Source of the DNA: Caulobacteraceae bacterium
GTDB lineage: Bacteria; Pseudomonadota; Alphaproteobacteria; Caulobacterales; Caulobacteraceae
Direction: 5' to 3'
Assembly (NCBI GenBank): GCA_947475735.1
Contig: CANJLQ010000002.1
Location: forward strand, 186,001-250,000
DNA: 64,000 bases
Numbering within the stretch: the first letter of the stretch is position 1; each line of letters begins with the position of its first letter. The notes beneath the pieces are model-generated. The model saw only the letters and a program-made list of their open reading frames with translations, did no database searches and was not told where the DNA came from. Positions 35,043 to 43,366 of this stretch are shown here, piece by piece. The translations under genes were made by a program, and so were the position numbers.

Positions 35043-35134
35043 GCGCTCAAGCAGCGAGGCTCCGCGAGCCGGGCGTTAGCGCCCCAAGCCTGCGCTCAAG
35101 CAGCGAGGCTCCGCGAGCCGAGCGTTAGCGCCCC
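35043..35134. repeat. tandem REP-like direct repeat, 2 x 43 bp
   Basis: Two copies of a 43-bp unit starting GCGCTCAAGCAGCGAGGC (35043-35085 and 35092-35134), one mismatch apart, each with internal hairpin GGCT-CCGCG-AGCC. They occupy the gap between the convergent DUF2189 gene and fliE. Confidence 0.85.
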
Positions 35135-35440
35135 TTAGATGGGCATCCGCATGATCTCTTGATACGCCGAGATCACCTGGTCGCGCACCGCGATCACCGT
35201 CTCCAGCGACGCCTCGGCGGCCGATACGGCGGTGACCACGTCTATCATCGAGCCCTGGCCCTGGACCGTCTGGGTCATCTGGGTCTCGGCCGCGCGCGTC
35301 GCCTGGGTCATGTCGCCCATGACGTTCTGCACCAGCTGCGAGAAGTCCGGTCCGCCGGCCTCGGCCACGGCCGCGCCGGCGGTCGCTCCACCAGTCCCCT
35401 GCGCCGCGGCATAGGCGCGGGCCGCCATCAACGGATTCAT
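35135..35440 (-). CDS. fliE: flagellar hook-basal body protein FliE
   Basis: 101 residues, with the conserved C-terminal half DVVTAVSAAEASLETVIAVRDQVISAYQEIMRMPI that defines FliE, the MS-ring/rod junction protein. Third gene of the flgB-flgC-fliE operon, 13 bases after flgC. Confidence 0.94.
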   Translation of the reverse strand: MNPLMAARAYAAAQGTGGATAGAAVAEAGGPDFSQLVQNVMGDMTQATRAAETQMTQTVQGQGSMIDVVTAVSAAEASLETVIAVRDQVISAYQEIMRMPI

Positions 35441-35453
35441 CTAGGGCTCTCCG

Positions 35454-35888
35454 TCAACGCTTCAGGATATCAAGGGTGCGGCTTTCCATCGACCGCGCCG
35501 TCTCGATGACGTTCAGATTGGCCTCATAGGCGCGTTGCGCCTCACGCATGTCCATCGCCTCGATCAGGGTGTCGACATTGGGCCGCAAGACATAACCGTC
35601 CGCGTCCGCCGCCGGATGCGAGGGATCGTAGTCGCGCCGGAACTCGCGCTGGTCAGGCCGCACCTCGGCCAGCGACACCCCCATCGCCCCGTCCAGCCTG
35701 CGCGCCTCGAACACCGGCACCTGGCGGCGATAGGGCTCTCCGCCCGCCGTGCGCGCCGTCGATTCGGCGTTGGCGATGTTCTCGGCGATGATGCGCATGC
35801 GCGACTGCTGGGCCGTGAGGGCCGAGGCCGCCACCTGCATGGCGCTGTTTCGCGGCGCGCCGCCACGTCCATTGATGGGATCAGGCAT
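35454..35888 (-). CDS. flgC: flagellar basal-body rod protein FlgC
   Basis: 144 residues. N-terminal rod motif RMRIIAENIANAEST, then YRRQVPVFEA, and the C-terminal YVLRPNVDTLIEAMDMREAQRAYEANLNVIETARSM of FlgC. Proximal rod component exported by the flagellar type III system. 11 bases after flgB. Confidence 0.95.
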   Translation of the reverse strand: MPDPINGRGGAPRNSAMQVAASALTAQQSRMRIIAENIANAESTARTAGGEPYRRQVPVFEARRLDGAMGVSLAEVRPDQREFRRDYDPSHPAADADGYVLRPNVDTLIEAMDMREAQRAYEANLNVIETARSMESRTLDILKR

Positions 35889-35899
35889 CGGTCAGCTCC

Positions 35900-36316
35900 T
35901 CAGCGGCCGGGCGGCTTGGCCGCCATGCGCAGCATGGACATCGACTTCTGGTACAGGCCGATGGCGGCGTCATAGGCCATGCGGCTCTCGGCCATCTTCA
36001 GCATCTGCTCCTCGACCACCACGGCATTGCCGTCCAGCGTGGTCTCCGAATCGGGCGACGCCTGGGAGGTGAAGCGCGCCACCGGGGCCCCGTTCGGCCC
36101 GCCCAACGGCATATGGCCCGGTCGGGTCTGCGCCATCCGCAGCCCCCCACCCTCGCGCATCGCGGCGGCGAAGTCGGTGGGCGTGGCCAGGTCGCGGCCG
36201 ACGTAGCCGGGCGTGTCGGAGTTGGCCACGTTCTGGGCGATCATCCGCTGACGCTCGTCCAGCCAGGACAGGCGGCCCTTGATCTGGCCCAGCAGCGGCA
36301 GGTCGGCGATGCCCAT
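35900..36316 (-). CDS. flgB: flagellar basal-body rod protein FlgB
   Basis: 138 residues: RLSWLDERQRMIAQNVANSDTPGYVGRDL and the C-terminal MLKMAESRMAYDAAIGLYQKSMSMLRMA match FlgB. First gene of the operon, divergent from fliO, with a CtrA-like box between them. Confidence 0.95.
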   Translation of the reverse strand: MGIADLPLLGQIKGRLSWLDERQRMIAQNVANSDTPGYVGRDLATPTDFAAAMREGGGLRMAQTRPGHMPLGGPNGAPVARFTSQASPDSETTLDGNAVVVEEQMLKMAESRMAYDAAIGLYQKSMSMLRMAAKPPGR

Positions 36317-36363
36317 CGGGATCGTCCTCAGTGGCGAATAGGCAGAAAATGCCTCGTGCGTGG

Positions 36364-36379
36364 TTAACGAGGCCTTATC
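36364..36379. promoter_or_regulatory. candidate CtrA box between flgB and fliO
   Basis: TTAACGAGGCCTTATC resembles the CtrA consensus TTAA-N7-TTAAC with one mismatch. Further TTAA elements follow at 36391 and 36404 with nonstandard spacing. CtrA control of early flagellar operons is established in Caulobacter. Confidence 0.5.
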
Positions 36380-36439
36380 TAAACGCGGCGTTAACCCTGA
36401 TCCTTAAGGCTCCGGTCAGTTTCGTCGGGCCTCAGCAGC

Positions 36440-36709
36440 ATGAACTTCCTCGATCTCGCCCGGGCGGTCTTCGGCCTGGCCTTCACCCTGGGCCTGATCG
36501 GCCTGGCCGCCTGGGCCGCCCGCCGCTATGCGCCCCAGCTTATGGCCCGCCTCAACGCCGAGCGCGGCGAACGGCGCATGAAGGTCGTCGAGACCCTTGT
36601 GCTGGACCCCGCCCGCCGCCTGGTCCTGGTCCAGATCGACGACGAGGAACGCCTGATCCTGCTTGGTGAGGGCAAGGAGCTGATCGAGCCCAAGGGGATG
36701 GGGAAGTGA
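36440..36709 (+). CDS. fliO: flagellar export protein FliO
   Basis: 89 residues: one N-terminal membrane helix (FLDLARAVFGLAFTLGLIGLAAWAARRY) and a short cytoplasmic domain MKVVETLVLDPARRLVLVQIDDEERLILLGEG, which is FliO-like. Its TGA overlaps the GTG used as the only canonical upstream fliP start. Confidence 0.88.
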   Translation: MNFLDLARAVFGLAFTLGLIGLAAWAARRYAPQLMARLNAERGERRMKVVETLVLDPARRLVLVQIDDEERLILLGEGKELIEPKGMGK

Positions 36710-37731
36710 GGGCGGGCGCGCGAGACGCGCGCGTCTCTCCCCCATCGCCGAAGGGCGATGGGGGAGTGGATCGCGGCGGTCAGCCGCGAGCCGAGGGGGG
36801 CGACTCCGTCCGTCGGAGCGAAGGCTGCCAGCCCCCACCGGGTGCGTCGCCTCGCCCCCTCCGTCACGGCGCGAAGCCGCGCCGCGCCACCTCCCCATCG
36901 CTGCGCGACAGGGAGGAGACCGTTTTCCATCTCCCCACCCGCGCCGAACTCTTCCGCGCGCTGAAGCTCTCGGCCCTCACCACCCTGCTGTGCCTCGCCT
37001 GGCCCCTCGCCGCCTTCGCCCAGGACGTCGCCGCCGCCGGCGCGACCGGATCCGCCATCAACATCGACCTCGGCACCGGGGCCGGCCTGACCGAGCGGGT
37101 GGTCCAGCTGGTCGGTCTGATGACCGTCCTGTCGCTGGCCCCTTCCATCGTCATCATGACCACCAGCTTCGTCCGGATCATCGTGGTCCTCTCGCTGCTG
37201 CGCACCGCGCTGGGCATGCAGCAGTCGCCGCCGAACGCGGTTCTGGTGTCGCTGGCCCTGTTCCTCAGCGCCATCGTCATGGCCCCGACCTGGCAGGACG
37301 CCTATGATTCGGGCATCCGTCCCCTGATGGATCAGCAGATGGAATTGCCTCAGGCGTTCGATCTGGCGTCGGAACCTGTGAAAGATTTCATGCTGGCCCA
37401 GGTGGACCAGGGGGACCTCAACCTGTTCACCCGCCTCAGCCGTCTGGAGACCCCCACCACCGCGGACGAACTGCCCCTGCGGGTGATCGTGCCAAGCTTC
37501 ATGATCAGCGAGCTGAAGCGGGCCTTCGAAATCGGATTTCTCCTTTTCGTTCCGTTCCTTGTGATCGATCTGGTGGTCGCCAGCGTGCTCATGTCCATGG
37601 GCATGATGATGCTGCCGCCGGTGGTGATTTCCCTGCCGTTCAAGCTGATCTTCTTCGTCCTCGTGGACGGCTGGAGACTGGTGGCGGGCAGCCTGGTCGA
37701 GAGCTTCCGCCAGGCGTCGGGAACCGGCTAG
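36706..37731 (+). CDS. fliP: flagellar export gate protein FliP, N-terminus extended through a REP-like repeat
   Basis: The core from AINIDLGTGAGLTERVVQLVGLMTVLSLAPSIVIMTTSF to PFKLIFFVLVDGWRLVAGSL is FliP, preceded by signal-like LKLSALTTLLCLAWPLAAFAQD (FliP commonly has a cleaved signal). Before that the frame runs through a repeat (36737-36917), giving about 80 Arg/Pro/Gly-rich residues. The only ATG/GTG/TTG codons in frame are GTG 36706 (overlapping the fliO stop) and GTG 36766, both upstream of or inside the repeat. Either the repeat is translated, or initiation uses a non-canonical codon after AGGGAGGAG at about 36908. Confidence 0.88.
   Translation: MRAGARDARVSPPSPKGDGGVDRGGQPRAEGGDSVRRSEGCQPPPGASPRPLRHGAKPRRATSPSLRDREETVFHLPTRAELFRALKLSALTTLLCLAWPLAAFAQDVAAAGATGSAINIDLGTGAGLTERVVQLVGLMTVLSLAPSIVIMTTSFVRIIVVLSLLRTALGMQQSPPNAVLVSLALFLSAIVMAPTWQDAYDSGIRPLMDQQMELPQAFDLASEPVKDFMLAQVDQGDLNLFTRLSRLETPTTADELPLRVIVPSFMISELKRAFEIGFLLFVPFLVIDLVVASVLMSMGMMMLPPVVISLPFKLIFFVLVDGWRLVAGSLVESFRQASGTG
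36737..36917. repeat. REP-like palindromic element inside fliP 5' end
   Basis: Starts with a perfect 13-bp stem hairpin CTCCCCCATCGCC-GAAG-GGCGATGGGGGAG (36737-36766) and continues through GAGCCGAGGGG and CCACCTCCCCATCGC-type sequence, the same architecture as the element at 38134-38264. Confidence 0.78.
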
Positions 37732-37848
37732 GCCCCGCCCTCAAAGGGTTTCAGCGGCATTCCCGCTTGCATTGTCCAGCGAAAGGCGCGTTGATCCCGG
37801 CGTCATCGCTTCCGGGAATCGGAGCGAGCTTTTCGGGAAACGACCCTT

Positions 37849-38127
37849 ATGACCACCCAAGCTGAACTCATCGCCGCCGTCGCCAAGGATGCCGGTGTCT
37901 CGCAGGCCGACGCCGGCCGCGTGCTGGAAGCCATCGTCAAGAACATCCACTCGTCGCTGATCGGCGGCGGCGACGTTCGCATCTCGAACCTGGGCGTGTT
38001 CGACACCGCCGCCCGCGCCGCCCGCGAAGGCCGCAACCCCGCCACCGGCGCGACCATCAAGATCGCCGCGTCGAAAGCCGTGCGCTTCCGCGTGTCCAAG
38101 CCGCTCAAGGACGCGGTCAACAAGTAA
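37849..38127 (+). CDS. HU-family DNA-binding protein
   Basis: 92 residues, full HU/IHF fold: MTTQAELIAAVAKDAGVSQADAGRVLEAIVKNI, then GDVRISNLGVFDTAARAAREGRNPATGATIKIAASKAVRFRVSKPLKDAVN, including the beta-arm RNPATG proline. Nucleoid protein. Upstream 117-bp gap from fliP; no strong Shine-Dalgarno. Confidence 0.93.
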   Translation: MTTQAELIAAVAKDAGVSQADAGRVLEAIVKNIHSSLIGGGDVRISNLGVFDTAARAAREGRNPATGATIKIAASKAVRFRVSKPLKDAVNK

Positions 38128-38133
38128 GCCGCA

Positions 38134-38264
38134 AATCCTCCCCCTCTGGGGGAGGTGGATCGACGGCGAAGCCGGCGAGACGGAGGGGGCAGGTTCTAGC
38201 GACGACGTTCGCGGCTAGCCCCCTCCACCGCTTCGCGGTCCCCCTCCCCCGACGGGGGAGGATT
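38134..38264. repeat. REP-like palindromic element after HU gene
   Basis: Ends are inverted copies (AATCCTCCCC at 38134, GGGGAGGATT at 38255-38264) with internal GGAGGTGGATCG and CCCCCTCCACCGCTTCGCGG arms. It lies between the convergent HU and TPR-protein genes and contributes the last codons of the latter. Confidence 0.8.
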
Positions 38265-41127
38265 GCGCGGGTGCAGCACCCCCCGTCCGCGCCCTCAGCT
38301 GGGTCTTCATCTCGGCGATCCACCCGGTGAAGGTATCGGCCGAAGCCGTCAGCCCGGCGAAATCCCGCGCGCTCGACACGCCCTCGGTCCCTTCCAGTCC
38401 TTCCAGAGCGATCCGCATCGCCGGCCCCGACCGGGCCGTGGCGAGGAACGGTCGATAGTTGGCCGACAGCCGCCCCAGCGCTGCCGCGTTGCGCCCCAGC
38501 GAATAGCCGACGCCCGCCCGGATCACCCGGCTTTCGTCCTCGGGCGTCAGGGCCGTGGCCGTGTCGGTGTGGCGCTGGCCCAGCTGGCCCTCGTACAGCG
38601 CCGCAGCCTCGGCCCATTTCTCCTGCTTCCAGAAGATGTCGGCGCGCACGGCCTGGGCATCGACCGAGCGATCGTCGCCCAGCGTCTCCAGCGCATGGTC
38701 GAACCGGCCCAGCTCCATCAACGCGCGCGCCTCCAGCGCCCGCCGTTCGGCGTTCAGGGCGCTGGGCAGCAGGGTGGTGCGCGAGTTCCAGATGGCCTGG
38801 AGCGCCGGCTCGGGCTGGCGGTCCATCAGCAACACCGTGGCCAGGGTCGTCGCCACCTGGGCCTTGGCCACCCCCTCCAGCCGGTTGTCGACCTGATACT
38901 TCAGCAGCTCCGCCGCCTGATCCAGCAGGTCGACGTCGACCAGCCGTCGCGCCAGTCGACGCACCATCTCGTCCCCGTCCGCCCCGACCGGAGTCAGCTC
39001 GCGGAAATCGTAGAACAGCGCCAGGGCCTGCACCGGCTGCAGACCGTCGGCCGCCCCGTCCAGGAACAGGGCCTTGAAGGCATTGGTCAGATCGCTCTGC
39101 AGCTCGACCGCGCCAGGCAGGTTGGCCAGCCGGTTGCCCGCCCGCTTCAGCGTGTCCATCGCCTCGCGGTATCGCCCCTGCGACAGATACAGGTCACCCA
39201 GCGTCCGGATCACCGACAGCTCGGTCGCATCGCCGCGCCAGCGCCACTTCAGCTGCTCCAGCTGACCTGCGGCGGCGTCGGCCGTCATCGTACCCTTGGC
39301 CATCTCGATCTTGACCACGCCCAGCTTGGCCGGCGTGGCGATCGCGTCCAGCGGAGCCCGCGCGATGGCCTTGTAGACCGCCAGGGCCCGGTCGCTCTGA
39401 CCCTCGATCTCGAACAGCCGCGCCTGCACCAGACGCGCCGTCAGCTGATCCGCAGCCGGGGCCTCCTGCGAGAAACTGTAGGCCAGCAGCGCCCGCGCGG
39501 CCGCCAGGTCACCCAGCTCCAGCGCCGCCATCGCATGCGCCGCGCCGAACCGCGCGCGCCAGTCCGCCGGGAACTTGTCGATGGCCGCCGCCCCGCCCGC
39601 GAAGGCCTGACGCGCGCCGGCCCAGTCGCCCTGCTCGGCCGCCAGATACCCCTGCCAGACCTTGGTCGAGGGATCGCCCGCAAGGGCCCCGGAGGCGAAG
39701 TCCAGCGTCGCCTCCTCGACCCGCCCGATCGAGGCGCGCGCCGCCCCGCGCAGCCCTCTCAGCTCCGGCTCACCCTGCAAGGATGGCGTGGCGGCGAACA
39801 TGGCGTTGACCACGCCGACCGCCTCATATCCGAGGCCGGATCCGACCAGGAACCGGATGTAGGCCAGCCGCGCCGCGATCGGCTGGCGCGGATTGTCGGA
39901 CGCCGCTATGCTTTCCTCGGCCGCCGCGTCCTGCAGCCGGCGATGCCGCGCAGCGAAGCCTTCGTCGCCCACCGCCGACCATTCGGCCAGGATCAGGGCG
40001 GGGAAATCGGCCTTCTGCGGCGTCTCGGCCTCGACCGGCGCGGCCGCCTCCAACGCCATCGACGGCGACGACAGGGTCAGGCCGCCCGGCCGCCCCAGGG
40101 TCACCAGATCGCCCTCGGCTCGGATCGACAGATCGTCCGTCGGCGTCTCGACCGCCAGCCCTTGGGCGGTCGGCAACAGGGTCAGATCCACGGTCTGGCG
40201 GCGATCGCCGAACCCCTTACCCGGGGCCAGGGCCGTGACCGCCGCGAACCGGTCGCCGACCATAGGATCGGTCAGCCAGACCGCCTTCGTCGCCCCGGCC
40301 ATCTGGGCCACCAGGGTCGTCGCGCCCGCGTCGTCGCGGTCCACCGACACACCCGACGCCGCCCCGGGCGGTCCGCCCAGGGTCACCGTCCACTGATTGC
40401 CCTGGCCGGTCGCCGTGACCGCCAGCCCCTCGGGCGCGGCGATGCGGATCGCCGTGTAGTCGGGCCCCACGGCCCAGCGCGCGTCCGACGCGGGGCCCAG
40501 CTCCCGCGCCCGGCTCATGTCCATGCGCGCGGCCGTGTCGAACACGATCCAGACCGCTTCGCCCCGGCGGAACACGGCGGCCCCGACCGGCGCGCCCCAG
40601 GTGAAGTTCAGCGTGACCCGATCAGCGGCCGTCGTCGCCACCACCGGCACGGCCCCGCCGGCCGGCACCGCGCTGGCCGTCGTCTGCGGGGTCGCCGCTC
40701 CGGCGGGATACAGGTTCAGCCACACCGCCCCATCGGCCGTGCCCGAGCGCGCGTCCGCGCCTTCGGCCAGGGTCACGACCAGTTCGGTGGCGTCCAGCGT
40801 CGCCCGCGTCTCGACCTTGTCCACGCCCGGCGGCGGGTCGACCTTCAGGCGGCTGACGTCGGGCGCGGCGGTCGAGCCGATGCGCACGATGACGGTCTGG
40901 CCCTCGCGGCGGATGCGCGAGCGGGATCCGACAACGCCGGCGAATTCGATGCGGGTGAAGCCGTCATTGGCCCCGACGCGGATGGTGATGGGGTCCAGCG
41001 CCGCGCTGGCTTCCTGCGCCAGCACCGGTCCGACCGCCGCCAGCACAGGGGCGAGCGCGATCGTCCCCGCGACGCCGAGCGCCGTCGAGGTCCGTCCGAT
41101 CGCGGTCCTGGATCGCGGGGCGGCCAT
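38215..41127 (-). CDS. large exported TPR-type protein
   Basis: 970 residues. Signal peptide GVAGTIALAPVLAAVGPVLA-QEASA; an N-terminal beta-rich region (about 40-380) with repeated VTL/VWLV strands; an alpha-helical C-terminal half (about 410-930) with TPR-like pairs such as GRVEEATLDFASGALAGDPSTKVWQGYLAAEQGDWAGA and LGDLYLSQGRYREAMDTLKRAG. AGGA precedes ATG 41127; the track start 41217 is not needed. The last 15 or so residues (SPVGGGGPRSGGGG) are encoded by the REP element. Position next to flagellar genes hints at, but does not prove, a motility or envelope role. Confidence 0.85.
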   Translation of the reverse strand: MAAPRSRTAIGRTSTALGVAGTIALAPVLAAVGPVLAQEASAALDPITIRVGANDGFTRIEFAGVVGSRSRIRREGQTVIVRIGSTAAPDVSRLKVDPPPGVDKVETRATLDATELVVTLAEGADARSGTADGAVWLNLYPAGAATPQTTASAVPAGGAVPVVATTAADRVTLNFTWGAPVGAAVFRRGEAVWIVFDTAARMDMSRARELGPASDARWAVGPDYTAIRIAAPEGLAVTATGQGNQWTVTLGGPPGAASGVSVDRDDAGATTLVAQMAGATKAVWLTDPMVGDRFAAVTALAPGKGFGDRRQTVDLTLLPTAQGLAVETPTDDLSIRAEGDLVTLGRPGGLTLSSPSMALEAAAPVEAETPQKADFPALILAEWSAVGDEGFAARHRRLQDAAAEESIAASDNPRQPIAARLAYIRFLVGSGLGYEAVGVVNAMFAATPSLQGEPELRGLRGAARASIGRVEEATLDFASGALAGDPSTKVWQGYLAAEQGDWAGARQAFAGGAAAIDKFPADWRARFGAAHAMAALELGDLAAARALLAYSFSQEAPAADQLTARLVQARLFEIEGQSDRALAVYKAIARAPLDAIATPAKLGVVKIEMAKGTMTADAAAGQLEQLKWRWRGDATELSVIRTLGDLYLSQGRYREAMDTLKRAGNRLANLPGAVELQSDLTNAFKALFLDGAADGLQPVQALALFYDFRELTPVGADGDEMVRRLARRLVDVDLLDQAAELLKYQVDNRLEGVAKAQVATTLATVLLMDRQPEPALQAIWNSRTTLLPSALNAERRALEARALMELGRFDHALETLGDDRSVDAQAVRADIFWKQEKWAEAAALYEGQLGQRHTDTATALTPEDESRVIRAGVGYSLGRNAAALGRLSANYRPFLATARSGPAMRIALEGLEGTEGVSSARDFAGLTASADTFTGWIAEMKTQLRARTGGAAPAQSSPVGGGGPRSGGGG

Positions 41128-41237
41128 GTCGATTCCTGTTTGCCGGATCGCCCTTTCGACGCGGTTAACGGGATGTGACCGAACGCCTCTTGAAGCGTTG
41201 TACGCTTGGGCCGACACGAAGGCCGTCAGGAGCCCCC

Positions 41238-41639
41238 ATGTCCCCGCCGACCCCCTCCGAATGGCCCCGCCTGTCGACCCTGTCGACGGGGCTGCGCTGT
41301 CGTTGCCCGCGCTGTGGCCAAGGGCCCTTGCTCAAGGGCTTCCTGACCATCCGCGACCGCTGCCCGGTCTGCGACCTGGACTACGGCTTCGCCGAGCCCG
41401 CCGACGGCCCTGCCTTCTTCGCCATGAGCGCCATCGGCGTGATTGGGATGATGGCCTTCATGGCCTTCGAGTTCACGGTCCAGCCGCCGATCTGGGTCCA
41501 TTTCGCCGTGACGTTTCCGCTGATCGCGGCCGCCTGCGTCCTGGTGTTGCGCCCGTTCAAGGGCTGGCTCGTCTCCGAGCAATGGGTCCACAAGGCCGCC
41601 CCGCCCGAGTGGGAAAGCATCGGCAAGCACGGGGACTAA
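41238..41639 (+). CDS. DUF983 family protein
   Basis: 133 residues: LRCRCPRCGQGPLLKGFLTIRDRCPVCDLDYGFAEPADGPAFF carries two CxxC pairs typical of DUF983, followed by two membrane helices. AGGAGCC before ATG 41238. Function unknown; often near respiratory or housekeeping genes. Confidence 0.88.
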   Translation: MSPPTPSEWPRLSTLSTGLRCRCPRCGQGPLLKGFLTIRDRCPVCDLDYGFAEPADGPAFFAMSAIGVIGMMAFMAFEFTVQPPIWVHFAVTFPLIAAACVLVLRPFKGWLVSEQWVHKAAPPEWESIGKHGD

Positions 41640-41731
41640 GGTCCGCCCCTGCCGTCAATGGCGGTGCCCGATCGTCGCAGCCTTGCGAGAAACCGAAGCG
41701 GTTCAATCACTTGGGCCTCAATCACGGCTTC

Positions 41732-41758
41732 TTGACCTTCCGCACCCCTCCCTATAGG
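41732..41758 (+). promoter_or_regulatory. weak candidate promoter of atp operon
   Basis: TTGACC, 15-base spacer, TATAGG, about 77 bases before atpI. Spacer is short, so tentative. Confidence 0.3.
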
Positions 41759-41834
41759 TTCCGCGCCGAATTCAGACCCCTGTCGGGGCCCGCAAAACCT
41801 TGCGTGGCCGGGCGGGGCTTGAGCGCAAGAACCC

Positions 41835-42200
41835 ATGTCCCTGCCCACGGAATCGCGCGAAGAGGCGATCGCTCGCCTCGCACGCTCCGCTTCCGCGCTG
41901 GAAGCGGCCACCACCTCCGACAAGACCGCCGACGCGGTCGCGCAGGCGGTGGCGGGCAAGGCCTACCGGATCGTCGCCGAGCTGATCGGTGGTGTTTTGG
42001 TCGGTCTGGCGCTCGGCTTCGTCGTCGACCGCTTCGCGGGCACGACGCCGTGGGGACTGATTGGCGGCGTGCTGTTCGGGTTCGCCGTCTCGATCTGGAT
42101 GGCGTGGCAGACGACCAAACGTCTGCAAGCCGAGGCCGATGCGGCCGGGGTGGTCCCTAAGTCCATCCCGTTCGACGATGAAGAAGACGAGGAGCGATAG
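41835..42200 (+). CDS. atpI: ATP synthase protein I AtpI
   Basis: 121 residues with two helices (VAELIGGVLVGLALGFVVDRFAG, IGGVLFGFAVSIWMAWQT) and acidic C-terminus FDDEEDEER. AtpI helps c-ring assembly. First gene of the F0 operon; the F1 genes are not in this window, as usual for alphaproteobacteria. Confidence 0.9.
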   Translation: MSLPTESREEAIARLARSASALEAATTSDKTADAVAQAVAGKAYRIVAELIGGVLVGLALGFVVDRFAGTTPWGLIGGVLFGFAVSIWMAWQTTKRLQAEADAAGVVPKSIPFDDEEDEER

Positions 42201-42203
42201 GCC

Positions 42204-42995
42204 TTGGCCGATCCGATCGAACAGTTCGAAGTGCATCCGATCCCGGGCCTGGAGTTCGGCGAGGTCGCCGTGCCCCTGCTCGGCGTCCAGCAGATCGCCG
42301 TGACCAACGCCCACATCGCCATGACCATCGCCTTCGCCCTGGTCGTCCTGTTCCTGACCGCCGTCACCTCGGGCGCCAAGGTCGTTCCCGGCCGGCTTCA
42401 GTCGGCGGGCGAGACCCTGTTCGGCATGATCGACGGCGTGACCGATTCGATCATCGGCCACGAGGGCCGCAAGTATTTCCCGTTCGTCTTCACCCTGTTC
42501 ACCCTGGTGCTGGGGATGAACCTGCTGGGCATGTTCCTGACCTTCACGGCGACCTCGCAACTGGCGGTCACGGGCACGCTCGCGCTCATCACCATCCTGC
42601 TGGTCATCGGCATCGGTTTCGCCAAGCACGGGCTGGGCTTCTTCCTGCTGTTCTGGCCGACGTCGGCGCCGTTCGCGATCCGCCCGGTCGTGGGCCTGAT
42701 CGAGTTTCTGTCCTTCCTGCTGCGGCCGATCACCCTGGCGCTTCGTCTGTTCGGCAACATGCTGGGCGGTCACATCGCGCTGAAGATCTTCGCCGGCTTC
42801 GTGGTCTCCATGGGCGGTCTCGCCGCCGCCGGGGGCCTGGGCCTGCTGGGTCTTCCGGTCGCCGCCCTGTCGATGGGCATGGTGGTCGGGCTGACCGCGC
42901 TCGAGTTTCTCGTGGCCTTCCTTCAGGCCTTCGTCTTCGCCGTTCTGGCCAGCATCTATCTCAACGATGTGGTCAACCTGGGTCACGGGCACTAA
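42204..42995 (+). CDS. atpB: F0 ATP synthase subunit a AtpB
   Basis: 263 residues; conserved RPITLALRLFGNMLGGHIAL contains the essential stator arginine, and the C-terminal LEFLVAFLQAFVFAVLASIYLNDV is complete. Forms the proton channel against the c-ring. TTG start 42204 after GGAG. Confidence 0.95.
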   Translation: MADPIEQFEVHPIPGLEFGEVAVPLLGVQQIAVTNAHIAMTIAFALVVLFLTAVTSGAKVVPGRLQSAGETLFGMIDGVTDSIIGHEGRKYFPFVFTLFTLVLGMNLLGMFLTFTATSQLAVTGTLALITILLVIGIGFAKHGLGFFLLFWPTSAPFAIRPVVGLIEFLSFLLRPITLALRLFGNMLGGHIALKIFAGFVVSMGGLAAAGGLGLLGLPVAALSMGMVVGLTALEFLVAFLQAFVFAVLASIYLNDVVNLGHGH

Positions 42996-43052
42996 GCCCC
43001 GGCCCAGCCGTCCAACCCCTCCATCCAACCCCGACTGAATAGGAACACCATC

Positions 43053-43277
43053 ATGGAAGCCGAATCCTTCAAGTACTTCGGTATCGGCCTGGCCACCCTG
43101 GGCATGCTCGGCGCCGGCATCGGCGTGGGCAACATCTTCGGCCAGTTCCTGGCCGGCGCCCTGCGCAACCCCTCGGCCGCCGCGTCGCAAGTCGGCAACC
43201 TGTTCGTCGGCGCCGCCCTGGTCGAAGCCCTGGGCATCCTGGCCTTCGTTCTGGGCATCCTGGCCTGGCTGGGCTGA
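43053..43277 (+). CDS. atpE: F0 ATP synthase subunit c AtpE
   Basis: 74 residues, two-helix hairpin: [31 protein letters not shown] and [23 protein letters not shown] with the proton-carrying glutamate in ALVEALG. Pattern GxGxG in helix 1 supports H+ specificity. Flanked by gaps of 57 and 89 bases, the latter with a strong stem-loop. Confidence 0.96.
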   Translation: MEAESFKYFGIGLATLGMLGAGIGVGNIFGQFLAGALRNPSAAASQVGNLFVGAALVEALGILAFVLGILAWLG

Positions 43278-43298
43278 GGCCAAGGCCTCACTGAGTTC

Positions 43299-43333
43299 CG
43301 GCGGCGCTTCCTCCTCGCGGGGGAGCGCCGCCG
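43299..43333 (+). promoter_or_regulatory. stem-loop between atpE and atpF'
   Basis: CGGCGGCGCT and AGCGCCGCCG form a 10-bp perfect stem enclosing a partly paired loop. There is no T-run, so it is more likely an mRNA-stabilising or attenuating structure that raises c-subunit yield than a full terminator. Confidence 0.55.
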
Positions 43334-43366
43334 CCTATTCGCCGACCCTCCTCGCAGACGGACACC

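Noticed and set aside
38263-41178. 971-residue plus-strand ORF
   Set aside because: Arg/Gln/His-rich antisense shadow of the TPR protein, which has a signal peptide and helical repeats.
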